Of a stretch of 64,000 nucleotides of DNA, positions 51,975 to 59,983 are shown piece after piece. The position numbers and the translations under genes are program-made. This DNA comes from Actinoallomurus sp040655075. Lineage in GTDB: Bacteria; Actinomycetota; Actinomycetes; Streptosporangiales; Streptosporangiaceae. The stretch is taken from NCBI RefSeq assembly GCF_040655075.1, contig NZ_JBFAJC010000027.1:68924-132923 (forward strand), read 5' to 3'. Within the stretch, counting starts at the first letter, position 1. Each line of letters opens with the position of its first letter. A model generated the notes under the pieces. It worked only from the letters and a program-made list of their open reading frames with translations. It was not told the origin of the DNA and ran no database searches.

Positions 51975-52394
51975 TCATGGTCCGAAGCGGGCCCAGACGA
52001 CCTTGCCGGCTCTGGGGGAGGGGTACCAGCCGAGGCGTCCGCCGGTGAGCTCGTTGATGAGGAAGAGGCCGCGTCCCGTCTCGGCGGCCTCATCGGCGTC
52101 GACGATGCGCGGCAGGTTGGCGCTGTCGGGGTCCCACACGCCGACCTCGCCGACGCGGTGGCGAGGTGTCGCGACCCAGGTGTGGATGACCTTGCCGGGG
52201 TAGAGCCGGCAGGCGTTCGTCGTGAGCTCGGTCAGGATGAGGCGGCCGAGGTGGCGGACGTCGCTCGACAGGCCCCAGGACTCGGCGGCCTGGTCGACGA
52301 GGTTACGCACCAAGTAGACATTCTCGGCGCATGCGTGCATTTCAAGAGTGAGTCTTGGGGGCGGAGTCCATTTCTCCTGATTTGCCGTGTCCAT
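51975..52394 (-). CDS. RsbW-like ATP-binding protein (anti-sigma regulatory type)
   Basis: This 139-residue protein has the HATPase_c_2 motifs LILTELTTNACRL (N-box), VWDPDSANLP and ETGRGLFLINELTGGRLGW (G-box). It is divergent from a WhiJ-like regulator gene, forming the second such module of the window. Partner proteins are not identified. Confidence 0.87.
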   Translation of the reverse strand: MDTANQEKWTPPPRLTLEMHACAENVYLVRNLVDQAAESWGLSSDVRHLGRLILTELTTNACRLYPGKVIHTWVATPRHRVGEVGVWDPDSANLPRIVDADEAAETGRGLFLINELTGGRLGWYPSPRAGKVVWARFGP

Positions 52395-52560
52395 CGAACA
52401 CCCTTTCGTCGAAACTCGCTGTATTCGCGTGATGACATCTGGTCACATGGTTCGTGGATATCGACGCCGTTGGTGACAACTGCCGGACCCAGGGGCGAAA
52501 CACGCCGACGTCGGCGACACGAGTCGCGAACAGTCGCGAGACGAGTGAGGAGTGGTGACG

Positions 52561-53349
52561 GTGGCCGGAAAGGAACGACCGGGAATGCTCAAAGTGTTCG
52601 GCTCGGTGGTACGCGGATATCGCTCCGCCACCGGCCTGTCGCAGGATCAGCTCGGGGAGAAGATCCCCGTCTGCGGCTCACACATCGGCAAGATCGAGCG
52701 CGGCGAGACGCGCTGCGATCGGTCCATCGCCGTCAAGCTCGACGAGCTCTTCGACACGAAGGGGACGCTGCCCACGCTCTGGGACGAACTCGTCCTCGAC
52801 GCGGCCTTCCCCGTCTGGTTCGACTGGCCGACCGTCGAGACCGACGCCGACTTCCTCAAGTCGTACCAGTGCCTCGTCGTCGACGGCCTGCTGCAGACCG
52901 AGGATTACGCCTCGGCCCTGCTGGGCGGAGACAAGGCCGCCACGGCGGCGCGATTGGGGCGTCAGGCGATCCTCACCCGCGAGGACCCGCCGCCACCTCG
53001 CCTGTCCGTGCTCCTGGCCGAGGGCGTACTGCGCAACGGCGTCGGCGACCGCGACGTCATGCGCGGGCAACTCGAGCACCTGCTCGAGCTCTCGTCCTTG
53101 CGCGTCTCCCTGCATATCGTCCCCGACCCGCTCCATCCGGCCGGAACGGTCGGGTCGTTCGTCCTCGCCACCCTTCCAGATCGCGCCGAGGTGGCGTACG
53201 TGGAGACGGCCGCACGCGGAATTACAACGAGCGAATCAGACGATATTCGCCTACTCTCGGAAGCGCATGAGGCGATCCGGTCGCGAGCCCTTCCAGTAGA
53301 GATGTCCCGCGACCTGATTCACCGGATCTTGGAGGACGGATGGACATGA
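52561..53349 (+). CDS. Xre-family HTH regulator with DUF5753 domain (WhiJ-like)
   Basis: The 262-residue protein has an N-terminal helix-turn-helix (GLSQDQLGEKIPVCGSHIGK) and a C-terminal DUF5753 domain (from FLKSYQCLVVDGLLQTEDYA, with RLSVLLAEGVLRNGVG and EVAYVETAARG). GTG 52561 is chosen among three nearby GTGs because AGGAG lies 8 bp upstream. The stop overlaps the first DUF397 gene by ATGA, indicating coupling. Confidence 0.92.
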   Translation: MAGKERPGMLKVFGSVVRGYRSATGLSQDQLGEKIPVCGSHIGKIERGETRCDRSIAVKLDELFDTKGTLPTLWDELVLDAAFPVWFDWPTVETDADFLKSYQCLVVDGLLQTEDYASALLGGDKAATAARLGRQAILTREDPPPPRLSVLLAEGVLRNGVGDRDVMRGQLEHLLELSSLRVSLHIVPDPLHPAGTVGSFVLATLPDRAEVAYVETAARGITTSESDDIRLLSEAHEAIRSRALPVEMSRDLIHRILEDGWT

Positions 53350-53438
53350 CGGATGCCACTTGGCGGAAGAGCAGCCGAAGCGGTGGAAACGGCGGTCACT
53401 GTGTTGAGTTGACCGTCGTCGAGGTCGCTGCGGACTGA
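53346..53438 (+). CDS. Truncated DUF397 protein 1
   Basis: The 30-residue product MTDATWRKSSRSGGNGGHCV... keeps the first half of DUF397 (WRKSS, GG.CVE) and stops after VVEVAAD; the second half (RDSK..PGP..F) is missing. It is coupled to the regulator gene by ATGA, the normal place for DUF397. Confidence 0.75.
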   Translation: MTDATWRKSSRSGGNGGHCVELTVVEVAAD

Positions 53439-53478
53439 CCAAAATTACCAATTAGGACGAATTGCGGAGATCGCGAAC

Positions 53479-53565
53479 GTGGCGTGGCGGAAGAGCAGCC
53501 ACAGCGCAGGAAACGGCGGCGACTGCGTCGAGGTGGCCGCGAACGTCCGGCGTACGAACTCCTGA
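53479..53565 (+). CDS. Truncated DUF397 protein 2
   Basis: The 28-residue frame reads MAWRKSSHSAGNGGDCVEVA and also stops before the second half of the domain. GGAGA lies 8 bp before the GTG. It follows the first truncated copy by 40 bp. Whether such half-length copies function is unknown. Confidence 0.6.
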   Translation: MAWRKSSHSAGNGGDCVEVAANVRRTNS

Positions 53566-53586
53566 GGTCGGTCGTAGGCTGCCGGG

Positions 53587-54027
53587 GTGGGGATCGACGA
53601 GGGGACTCGGGGGGAGTCGATCGAGCATTTCGCTGCGGACCTGCCCCGGCTGCTGTCGTTCGACCTCACCAACGGCGAGACCGCCGAGGTCGTCGAGCAC
53701 CTTCGGGGGTGCGACGCGTGTCGCAGGGAGCTGGTTGAGGCGGTCGCGGCGCAGTATCCGCCGGAGGCCACTCTGCCGCGCTGGTACACCGCCGAACCGG
53801 AGCCGGTGCCGAAGACGACGCCGCGCCGGTCCTCCATGCGGCGGCCACGACCGGTCGCCGGGCCCGCGAAGGCTTCGAAGATCCGCCGTTTCGGCACCCT
53901 GATCGTCGTACTGCTGCTCGTCGTCATGCTGGCATCCGTGATCCGCAGCTGTACCAGGACGGCGCATCCCCACTCCGGAAGGTCGTCCGCGGTGGTGTCG
54001 ATCTCGAACGTCGGGCCGGTGCCGTAG
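53587..54027 (+). CDS. Zinc-finger anti-sigma-like membrane protein
   Basis: The 146-residue protein has an N-terminal zf-HC2-like segment (HFAADLPRLLSFDL, then VVEHLRGCDACRREL with the His..CxxC ligands), a Pro-rich linker, and one membrane helix (about 103-120, LIVVLLLVVMLASVI). This is the shape of a ZAS anti-sigma factor with a short outer tail. No sigma gene is adjacent, so the partner is unknown. Confidence 0.72.
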   Translation: MGIDEGTRGESIEHFAADLPRLLSFDLTNGETAEVVEHLRGCDACRRELVEAVAAQYPPEATLPRWYTAEPEPVPKTTPRRSSMRRPRPVAGPAKASKIRRFGTLIVVLLLVVMLASVIRSCTRTAHPHSGRSSAVVSISNVGPVP

Positions 54028-54037
54028 GCTCCGCCGC

Positions 54038-54730
54038 GTGGACAAGACCGACTGGGCGGACGTGCGCCGTAGGGTGACCGAACTCGCCCGCACGCCGGGC
54101 GCCTCCGGCGTTTTCGGCTATCACGGGCACCGTTTCGAGCTGGAGCCGGCGCTTCGCCCCGATGAGCTCGCCGAACTCGAGTCACAGCTCGGCGTCACCC
54201 TGCCGGACGACTATCGAGAGTTCCTGCTCAACGTCGGGAGCGGCGGTGCCGGGCCCGCGTACGGAGTGTTCCCTCTTCGGCGTACGGGCGAGGGACGGTG
54301 GCACTGGGTCGGTGACGGTGCGGATCTCGCCGCCCCGGCCAGGATCGCCGAGCCGTTCCTCGTCCAGGGGCCGGAACGGGCCGTGCTCGAAGCTCTCCTG
54401 GCCGAGCAGCCGGAAGAGGAGAACTTCCCGGTCATCGAGGATTTCGACGCCGCGTACGAGGCATGGGACGAACGCTGGGTCGCGGTGCTGTGGGACGAGG
54501 CGCGGACCGCAGGTGCCATCTGCCTGTGTCACCTGGGCTGCGCGCGGCGCGAATGGCTGGTCGTCAGCGGGCCTGAGCGAGGGAACATCTGGGCCGATCA
54601 CCGCGTCGACGACGAGGACCTCTTCCCGCTGACCGGCAGCGCCTCCGGCCGCGACGAGGGAGACCGCATGACGTTCGGGACGTGGTACATCGAGTGGCTG
54701 GAGCAGGCCGAGGCGAAGGCGCGTTCCTGA
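54038..54730 (+). CDS. SMI1/KNR4-family protein
   Basis: The 230-residue protein has the SUKH/SMI1 pattern: LRPDELAELESQLGVTLPDDYREFL (key LGVTLPDDYREFLLNVGSG), FPLRRTGEG, and a C-terminal TFGTWYIEWLEQA. Such proteins often act as immunity proteins for polymorphic toxins; no toxin gene is nearby, so that role is not supported here. GTG start 10 bp after the anti-sigma-like gene. Confidence 0.85.
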   Translation: MDKTDWADVRRRVTELARTPGASGVFGYHGHRFELEPALRPDELAELESQLGVTLPDDYREFLLNVGSGGAGPAYGVFPLRRTGEGRWHWVGDGADLAAPARIAEPFLVQGPERAVLEALLAEQPEEENFPVIEDFDAAYEAWDERWVAVLWDEARTAGAICLCHLGCARREWLVVSGPERGNIWADHRVDDEDLFPLTGSASGRDEGDRMTFGTWYIEWLEQAEAKARS

Positions 54731-54817
54731 GCCTGCCGGGTGTCGTGGCCCGGGCGCCATGGTCTGATCGCGTCACCACCGCACCCGGGTGGCGAGCGCA
54801 GGCGGCGGACGTCACGG

Positions 54818-54849
54818 GGCGGCCCGGCCACCGAGATGGCCGGGCCGCC
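54818..54849. terminator. Bidirectional hairpin terminator
   Basis: GGCGGCCCGGCCA pairs with TGGCCGGGCCGCC (13 bp) around a 6-base loop, between the convergent SMI1/KNR4 and DUF4360 genes. Confidence 0.8.
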
Positions 54850-54867
54850 GTCACATCGCCGATCGGC

Positions 54868-55512
54868 TCAGGGGCACGTCTTCCAGGCCCAGTGGTAGGT
54901 GGTCGTGATGCTGCCGTCTGTCGAGTCCATCGCCATGAAGCTGGTGGTCTTCGTCGGGTCCGAGGTGCCGGCGTTCACCCGCAGCTCGGTGTTGATGTTG
55001 AAGTTCCGCGACTCGCCGCACGGCAGGTAGACCAGCTGCGCCACGTCGGTCGTGTCGGTGTTCTGCCAGTTGTCGTCGTACGCGCCGTTGAGGGTGTGGG
55101 TGATGGCCGTGGTCTGCGAATGGCCCTGGAAGTAGTAGTTCGCCTTCTCGGTGCCGCTGGCGCCCTTTTCGAGGTGGGCGAACCCGCGATAGTCGGCCTC
55201 GGCGATCGCGTACGTGAATCCCTGGGGTACGTGCACGGCCAGATTGAGCTGGCAGTTCTTCCGGAAATCGGTCGTTGATGCGCCGACGCCGACCTGGGCC
55301 AGATAGTTGCTGTACGTGACGGTGAAGGCCGTGTTATCGGGAGAAACGGCCACCGCCGCAGTCCCGGCCGGGCAGCCTGAGCCGTTGACCGTCGCGATAT
55401 CGATGACGATCTTGTCGGGGGGTGGATTGGTGGGCAGGGAAGCGTGCCCGGGAGTCGCGGTCGTGGCGAAGAACGCCACGATCGCTGCGGCGGCGACCAC
55501 TAATCTGCGCAT
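54868..55512 (-). CDS. Secreted DUF4360 protein (copy 1)
   Basis: The 214-residue product has a signal peptide (MRRLVVAAAAIVAFFATTAT, cut near HAS) and a DUF4360 domain: VNGSGCPAGTAAVAVSPDN, DFRKNCQLNLAVHVPQGF, ANYYFQGHSQTT and a final WKTCP with paired cysteines. It is exported and probably disulfide-bonded. The family is of unknown function and is found in bacteria and fungi. It follows the paralogue at 55551-56192. Confidence 0.9.
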   Translation of the reverse strand: MRRLVVAAAAIVAFFATTATPGHASLPTNPPPDKIVIDIATVNGSGCPAGTAAVAVSPDNTAFTVTYSNYLAQVGVGASTTDFRKNCQLNLAVHVPQGFTYAIAEADYRGFAHLEKGASGTEKANYYFQGHSQTTAITHTLNGAYDDNWQNTDTTDVAQLVYLPCGESRNFNINTELRVNAGTSDPTKTTSFMAMDSTDGSITTTYHWAWKTCP

Positions 55513-55550
55513 GGACGGGTCCCTTCTATGGGGGATCAACGTTTCCGGAA

Positions 55551-56192
55551 TCAAGAACAACGCTTCCACTGGAAGCGATAGATGGTGTTCACTCCGCCTT
55601 GCGTGGTGTTCATGGCCATATAGCTGGTTGTATTCGCCGCGTCGGAGTCGCCGGTCGAGACCCTCAGTTCCGTGTTCACATTGAGAATTCGGTCCACGCC
55701 GCAGGGCTTGTACACCAACGTCGCCACGTCGGCCCGGTCGGTGTTGTGCCATGCGCCGTCGTACGGGCCGCTGAGCGGGTGGCCGACCGCCACCGTCTCG
55801 GAGTTCCCCTGGAAGTAGTAGTTCGCCTGTTCCAGTCCCGTCGCGCCGGCTTGGAGCTGGGCGTAACCGGAATAGTCGGCCTGGGCGATCGCGTACGTGA
55901 ACCCCCGGGGCACGTGTACGAGGAGGCTGAGCTGGCAGTTCTTTCGGAAGTCGGTCGACCCCGCACCGGCTCCGGCCTCGGCCGTGTAGTCGCTGTACTT
56001 CACGGTGAACCCCGTATTGTCGGAGGGTTCGGTCACCGCGGCCGTTCCCTGTGGGCAGCCGGAACCGTTGACCGTCTTCACGTCGACCGTGATCGGAACT
56101 GTCGGCGGTGTGGTGTCCGAAGCGTGGGAAGCCGGCGCGAGAGATATCAGAATCGCTGCGGCCGCACCGTCGATCGTCAAGTTCTTAAGCAT
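55551..56192 (-). CDS. Secreted DUF4360 protein (copy 2)
   Basis: The 213-residue product has a signal peptide (MLKNLTIDGAAAAILISLAP, cut near HAS) and the same DUF4360 layout as the next gene: VNGSGCPQGTAAV, DFRKNCQLSLLVHVPRGF, ANYYFQGNSETV and a final WKRCS. The two genes are tandem paralogues 38 bp apart, clearly from a duplication. AAGGGG precedes the ATG. The AT-rich upstream region should carry the promoter. Confidence 0.9.
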   Translation of the reverse strand: MLKNLTIDGAAAAILISLAPASHASDTTPPTVPITVDVKTVNGSGCPQGTAAVTEPSDNTGFTVKYSDYTAEAGAGAGSTDFRKNCQLSLLVHVPRGFTYAIAQADYSGYAQLQAGATGLEQANYYFQGNSETVAVGHPLSGPYDGAWHNTDRADVATLVYKPCGVDRILNVNTELRVSTGDSDAANTTSYMAMNTTQGGVNTIYRFQWKRCS

Positions 56193-56765
56193 GGCGAAGC
56201 CCCTTGATGGAAAATGTGGGTCCGCGTCTTCCAGGTCGGGAAGGGAAGCGGAGAGGGTGACCGATGGACGACCGGTAGGTGCTCCGCTATGGCGGGGTCA
56301 TCTCTGGTGAACGCATGATATTTGCGCTCTGACAGGGCGTCAACAGATAACATTACTTGAAAATTCATCTTTGGTAACTAAAGCTCTCGGTAGTCGATCC
56401 GTAGCCGGGGGCGACTATTTAGGGCGCACATTAAATATCCTCTTCCGGAATGGATTCCATGCGGTGCCCGTGACGCTCCGAGTCGCTGACCCGGTAATGG
56501 CGATCCTGGACCGTTCCCCGGGTCCTCAGCCGGAATGGGCCGCACGGCGCGGCCGTATTCGGGTACGGACGGAGCGGCCTTTCATTCACGGTCTGAGGGC
56601 CGCGCCGTCGTCAGGTGCGCGGTGGAAGCGGTCGGGGTCGAAGCGTCCGAGCGGGACGCCACGTTGGACGAAGGGCAACCTTTGGCGACTCGGTGGCAAC
56701 GATCGGAGGTCGCGGTCGGTCCGGGCTCGGTGCTTGGATCGGTCGCCATGGTGTGGGATGGGGCC
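56193..56765. other. Divergent intergenic region
   Basis: The first 250 bp are AT-richer than the window and probably hold the DUF4360 promoter. The rest is open in the kinase frame but has no supported start. No gene or clear operator was seen. Confidence 0.4.
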
Positions 56766-58001
56766 ATGGACGCGGCGAGCAGGTTCACGGCCCGTACCGC
56801 GTATGTGATGGCCGTCGCCTCTGCTCTGGTGTTCTCAGGCTTCGACGTGCTGCTGTACGCGCTCGGCCAGCGGACCGACGGGTTTCTGGGCCCGGCGGCG
56901 GGGCTGGGCCTCAGCCTCATCGCCGACCTCAGCCTCCTCTGGCTGATCCGGGCTCCGCGCGCCGTGGCCTCGATCGCCCTGGCGGTGTCCGCCGCGCGAG
57001 CGGTCGGGGAGCTCGTCGCTCCCGGAACTCTGACGCCGGCCCATCCGCTGGCGAGGATCGTCGTCCCGACCTGCGCGATCGTGATCATCTGGGTGATCAT
57101 GACGGTGCGGCCGGTCCGTGAGGCGTTGTCGTTCACGGCCGCGTTCGCCCTGCTCGGCGCCCAACCGTGGCAGCCGAACGGACTGGCCACCCCGACGGGG
57201 ATCGCGGCCACGCTGATCCCCGCGGCGCTGGCCTACTCCGCCCGGGCACGGGTGCAGCTGATGGCCTCGCTGCGCACGAGCTTGGCGGCGGCCGAGCGTG
57301 AGCAGCACCTGCTCGCCGAGCAGGCCGTGGCCGCCGAACGCCGGCGGCTCGCCACGGAGATGCACGACGTCGTGACGCATCATGTGACCGAGATGGTCCT
57401 GCACGCGGGAGCGCTGAAACTGACCGGCGAGAGCACTCACATACGGACGTCCGCCGAGCAGATCCGGGCTGCGGGCGAGAAGGCGCTCGGTGAGCTACGC
57501 GAGCTGATCGGGGTGCTGCACGGCGACGGACGGCACAGCCCCGGGCCCGCACCGCGGCCGTCCGGCACGTCGGACCCGGCGGAGGAGATCGGCGATCTGG
57601 TCCGGGCCGCGGGTGAATCCGGTGGCACGGTGACGCTCGAGCTCCGCGGCGTGCGGCGGCCGATGACGACGGCGATCGCGCGCACCGCCGTACGCGTGGT
57701 CCAGGAGTCCCTCTCGAACGCCCGCAAACATGCTCCCGGCTCCTCCGTGCATGTGGGGATCGACTATGGCGGACAGGCCACGATCGTTTCCATCCGCGAT
57801 TCCGGTGGCGATGACCGGCACCGGAATCCGTCGCTGGCCGGCAGCGGATCCGGACTGGGGCTGGTCGGCCTGCGACGCCGTGTCGAGCTCATCGGGGGAG
57901 AGTTCTCCGCCGGGGAGCTGCCATCGGGAGGCTGGCAGGTGACGGCCTCGCTGCCGGACATCGAGGTCGGCGCCCCGGCGCGGCCGGGGGGTGACACGTG
58001 A
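56766..58001 (+). CDS. NarL-type sensor histidine kinase
   Basis: The protein of about 411 residues has five or six membrane segments in the first 165 residues, a HisKA_3 dimerisation domain with RRLATEMHDVVTHHVTEMV (phosphoacceptor His200), and a HATPase domain with VVQESLSNARKHAPGS and GSGLGLVGLRRRVEL. ATG 56766 or 56748 are both possible; the former has GGGATGGGG upstream. The stop overlaps the response-regulator start. The many-helix sensor suggests an in-membrane signal. Confidence 0.9.
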   Translation: MDAASRFTARTAYVMAVASALVFSGFDVLLYALGQRTDGFLGPAAGLGLSLIADLSLLWLIRAPRAVASIALAVSAARAVGELVAPGTLTPAHPLARIVVPTCAIVIIWVIMTVRPVREALSFTAAFALLGAQPWQPNGLATPTGIAATLIPAALAYSARARVQLMASLRTSLAAAEREQHLLAEQAVAAERRRLATEMHDVVTHHVTEMVLHAGALKLTGESTHIRTSAEQIRAAGEKALGELRELIGVLHGDGRHSPGPAPRPSGTSDPAEEIGDLVRAAGESGGTVTLELRGVRRPMTTAIARTAVRVVQESLSNARKHAPGSSVHVGIDYGGQATIVSIRDSGGDDRHRNPSLAGSGSGLGLVGLRRRVELIGGEFSAGELPSGGWQVTASLPDIEVGAPARPGGDT

Positions 58002-58657
58002 TCGAGGTGCTCATCGTCGATGACGACCCGATCGTGCGCCGGCACCTGACGACCATCCTGGAGACCGACCCGGAGATCACGGTGGTGGGCACCGCCGAGG
58101 ACGGCGCGGAGGCCGTCGAGAACGCGTTGAGGCTGTCCCCGGACGTCGTCCTGATGGACATCCGGATGCCGGCGGTCGACGGCATCACGGCCACCGAACA
58201 GATCGTCCGCCAACCGGACCCGCCCGCGGTGATCGCGCTCACCACCTTCGACTCGGACGCCAACGTCGTACGGGCACTGCAGGTCGGCGCCCAGGGGTTT
58301 CTCGTCAAGTCGACGCCGCCCGAGGACCTGCTCCGCCTCGTCCGCGTCGCGGCCGACGGGAACGCCGTGCTGTCGCCCGCGGCGATGCGGCGGCTCATCG
58401 CACGGACCGAGACGGCCGCCGCCTCCCGGCAGGAGGCGATCTCACGAATCGCCGGTCTCACCGAGCGCGAGCGTGACATCGTGCGCTGCCTCGGGCTCGG
58501 GCTGAGCAACGGTGAGATCGCGGCTCGGCTCTTCCTCTCCGAGGCCACCGTGAAGAGCTACATCTCCCGGCTGCTCGGCAAGCTGCAGCTCCCCAACCGC
58601 GCCAAGGCCGGGCTGCTCGCCCAGCAGGCCGGACTGGTTTCCCCGGACGGCGAGTAG
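57998..58657 (+). CDS. NarL/LuxR-family response regulator
   Basis: The 219-residue protein has a receiver (VDDDP, phosphoacceptor Asp54 in VLMDIRMP, LVKST) and a C-terminal LuxR helix-turn-helix (LTERERDIVRCLGLGLSNGE, then ATVKSYISRLLGKL). The GTG start overlaps the kinase stop (GTGA). A membrane protein gene follows and may be the target. Confidence 0.93.
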   Translation: MIEVLIVDDDPIVRRHLTTILETDPEITVVGTAEDGAEAVENALRLSPDVVLMDIRMPAVDGITATEQIVRQPDPPAVIALTTFDSDANVVRALQVGAQGFLVKSTPPEDLLRLVRVAADGNAVLSPAAMRRLIARTETAAASRQEAISRIAGLTERERDIVRCLGLGLSNGEIAARLFLSEATVKSYISRLLGKLQLPNRAKAGLLAQQAGLVSPDGE

Positions 58658-58767
58658 CCGGATCCGCAACTCCTGGTCCGCGATGGCAACCTTCGGGCGT
58701 ACTCTCGCGCGCCCTCCCCTCTCTAGCGTCCCGGTCAGAGCGAATCGACGTACCACCGGGAGGGACG

Positions 58768-58821
58768 ATGACCATGAAGGGCACACGCGTCGTCGAGGAC
58801 GAGACGGCGGGGGCCGGGTGA
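58768..58821 (+). CDS. 17-residue upstream peptide coupled to the membrane protein gene
   Basis: MTMKGTRVVEDETAGAG has a strong ribosome site (GGGAGGG) and stops at TGATG, where its last base is the first base of the next start codon. The downstream gene has no ribosome site of its own, so it is probably translated by re-initiation. Chance is possible but the arrangement is neat. Confidence 0.5.
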   Translation: MTMKGTRVVEDETAGAG

Positions 58822-59909
58822 TGGGCTCGTCCCGGAGAGGACCGTCATCCACGGCCGGCGGCCGGACGGCGGTGGCCGAGCGGTCGCGCGGCGGCCGCCC
58901 GCCCCGCGGCCGGCGAGCGGCGCTGAGCCTCGTGGTCATCACCCCGCTCGTCGCCGAGTTCACCCTGGGCACCACACCGATCACCATGGCGTGGCTGATC
59001 CTCTTGTACGTCCCGATCTACGGCTTCGGCGTGCTGACGATCCGGGAACTGATCCGCAGAACCGGCGGCGGCTCAGGCTCCATGCTTCTCATGGGGATCG
59101 TCTACGGGCTGATCGAAGAGGGCGTCGCGCTGCAGGCCCTGACCAGCCCGCACCTGTACCACGTCGCACGGTGGGCTCCGCGCCCGTTCGGGATCAACAC
59201 CGCGTACGCCGAGCTCAACCTGGCGTATCACGCGGTGTTCAGCGTCACGATCCCGATCGTCCTGGTCGATCTCATCTTTCCCGACCTCGCGCACCGGCCG
59301 TTCCTGCGCCGCCGTGGTTTGATCGGCGCCGGGGCCGTGGCGCTCCTGGGCGTACTGATGCTCCGGGCATCGGTGCCGCCGAAGGAGGATCCCGGCTACA
59401 ACGTGCCGACCGCGGCTCTCCTGGTCATCCTCGCGCTCATCGCCGTACTGTCGGTGGCGGCGCTGTGGCTGCTCCCCAGGTCCAGGCGCTCGCCTCGTTC
59501 CCGGGCCGGATCACCGGTGCCGTCGCCCGTCGTGGTCGCGACGGTCTGCGGCGTCGCCACGCTGCTCTACCTCGGGTTGCTGTTCCCCTTCGGCGGCGCC
59601 CGCCGACCCGCCTTCACGCACGGCGACTGGACTCTGGTGCCGATGGTCCTGGCCGCCGTCGTGGCCGTCGCGGCGTGGTCCGTCATCCGGCGATGGGGCA
59701 CCGCGGCCGCATGGTCGCGACGCCACCTGCTCGCCGCGGTGATCGGCGCGCTGGTCGCCCACACGCTCTTCGGTCTCGGCGCCAATACGCACACCGTCGC
59801 CAACGGGGTCGGCCTGGCCGCCGCCGGCGTCATCATGTGCGCACTCCTCGCGCTGCTGGACCGGCGCACACGAGACGTGCCCGGAAGCGGACTCCGGGAG
59901 CCGTCGTAG
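58821..59909 (+). CDS. Multi-spanning membrane protein
   Basis: The 362-residue protein has about nine membrane segments. A conserved-looking GIVYGLIEEGVALQALTSPH has a paired Glu reminiscent of CPBP/CAAX-type membrane proteases, but the second and third CPBP motifs were not clearly seen, so this is only a possibility. The start overlaps the short peptide frame at TGATG. It lies directly after the NarL two-component genes and may be their target. Confidence 0.7.
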   Translation: MGSSRRGPSSTAGGRTAVAERSRGGRPPRGRRAALSLVVITPLVAEFTLGTTPITMAWLILLYVPIYGFGVLTIRELIRRTGGGSGSMLLMGIVYGLIEEGVALQALTSPHLYHVARWAPRPFGINTAYAELNLAYHAVFSVTIPIVLVDLIFPDLAHRPFLRRRGLIGAGAVALLGVLMLRASVPPKEDPGYNVPTAALLVILALIAVLSVAALWLLPRSRRSPRSRAGSPVPSPVVVATVCGVATLLYLGLLFPFGGARRPAFTHGDWTLVPMVLAAVVAVAAWSVIRRWGTAAAWSRRHLLAAVIGALVAHTLFGLGANTHTVANGVGLAAAGVIMCALLALLDRRTRDVPGSGLREPS

Positions 59910-59983
59910 GCCTGACGTGGAAGTCCCTCTGGGCGAGGCGGGCGGCCGTGACCTCGATTCGACGGCGCCGCCTCGGCCCGCGG

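Noticed and set aside
49837..51978. 713-codon minus-strand frame as one giant protein
   Set aside because: Only its last part is real sequence (peptidase E remnant); the rest is antisense to the zinc-ribbon gene and others.
54038..54730. SMI1/KNR4 gene as immunity gene of a toxin system
   Set aside because: No toxin, secretion or polymorphic-repeat gene is next to it, so only the family name is given.
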